From: Oscillibacter sp.
GTDB taxonomy: Bacteria; Bacillota; Clostridia; Oscillospirales; Oscillospiraceae
Direction of reading: 5' to 3'
Length of the DNA: 37,018 nt
Assembly (NCBI GenBank): GCA_022791135.1
Contig: JAAVYM010000035.1
Span: forward strand, 1 to 37,018
This document shows, piece after piece, positions 36,698-37,018 of the stretch. Positions within the stretch are counted from its first letter, which is position 1. Every line of letters starts with the position of its first letter. Under the pieces are notes generated by a model. It did no database searches. It saw only the letters and a program-made list of their open reading frames with translations, and was not told the DNA's origin. The position numbers and the translations under genes are program-made.

Positions 36698-37018
36698 AAC
36701 CAGTCCACCTCCTGTTCCTTGTCCTCCACGATCCTGCCGTCCGTCAGGCGGACCACCCGCCGGGCCGTGGCGGCAATGCCGTTGTCGTGGGTGATGAGGA
36801 TGACCGTCGTTCCCTCCCGGTTCAGCTGCTGGAGGAATTCCAGCACCTCGTGGCCCGTCCGGGAGTCCAGGGCGCCGGTGGGCTCGTCGGCCATGATGAT
36901 GGGGGGCTTGGTGGCGATGGCCCGGGCAATGGCCACCCGCTGCTGCTGGCCGCCGGACATCTCCGTGGGCTTGTGCTTCACGCGGTTGGAAAGACCCACC
37001 CGGTTCAGGGCCTCCAGG
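36694..37018 (-). CDS. MacB-type ABC transporter ATP-binding protein, C-terminal part
   Basis: The last ~107 residues of an ABC ATPase; the 5' part lies past the window edge. Visible motifs are the signature MSGGQQQRVAIARA, Walker B IIMADEPTGALDS and the H-loop ILITHDNGIA. The sequence around them matches MacB/LolD-type ATPases. Walker A is not in the window. It is coupled by a 4-bp overlap to the permease gene. An adaptor (HlyD-like) gene might lie beyond the edge; that is only a guess. Confidence 0.95.
   Translation of the reverse strand, partial: LEALNRVGLSNRVKHKPTEMSGGQQQRVAIARAIATKPPIIMADEPTGALDSRTGHEVLEFLQQLNREGTTVILITHDNGIAATARRVVRLTDGRIVEDKEQEVDWF

Overview
The window is a GC-rich (roughly 60 % by eye), gene-dense stretch of bacterial chromosome. 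The gene set points to the Firmicutes, class Clostridia, most likely an Oscillospiraceae-type gut anaerobe. Pointers are a CIRCE-controlled groES-groEL pair, a DUF6514 protein, yqzL between era and recO, mutS2, PdaA, a fused Na/Pi-PhoU protein, strong AGGAGG ribosome sites and a Gram-positive-style LexA box. The genus is an inference. I found no rRNA, tRNA, insertion sequence, prophage or CRISPR array.

Layout. 1-1212: groEL (partial) and groES on the minus strand behind a sigma-A promoter with a perfect CIRCE operator. 1284-4367: a DUF6514 protein, an lrgA-lrgB pair with a DUF1835/DUF3658 gene, and a convergent B3/B4-domain gene sharing a bidirectional terminator. 4742-18012: a long plus-strand run rich in DNA repair (radC, uvrB, uvrA, era, yqzL, recO, mutS2), with a YjbR protein, an unknown membrane protein, an EamA transporter and a YbaK deacylase inserted. 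18220-19090: uridine phosphorylase. 19149-22118: a minus-strand copper operon (csoR, copA) from a consensus promoter that carries two CsoR-type operators. 22261-24253: a left-handed-beta-helix protein and a PdaA-like deacetylase. 24315-25920: a membrane-anchored nuclease and a DnaQ-like exonuclease. 26130-29178: Na/Pi cotransporter, a 684-bp gene-free spacer and a PAP2 phosphatase. 29179-32989: minus-strand nitroreductase, mtnA and a short pyruvate-kinase-like gene, with a lone AbiH-family gene upstream. 33008-37018: a MacB-type ABC transporter (ATPase partial, permease) followed by a secreted SLH-domain protein.

How the parts work together. uvrB, uvrA, recO, mutS2 and radC form a repair neighbourhood, and uvrB has a LexA-like box over its -35. 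csoR and copA make a self-contained copper-efflux switch. The copA reading frame runs straight into a CopZ-like domain that keeps its own Shine-Dalgarno and ATG, so one gene may yield both pump and free chaperone. Several spacers hold strong multi-hairpin structures that no gene explains (602-810, 10447-10554, 18051-18116, 23288-23369). The best defence-related candidate is the AbiH gene. I did not find a convincing multi-gene undescribed system; the copA-copZ arrangement, the structured spacers and the mtnA/short-Pyk operon are the most worthwhile leads.
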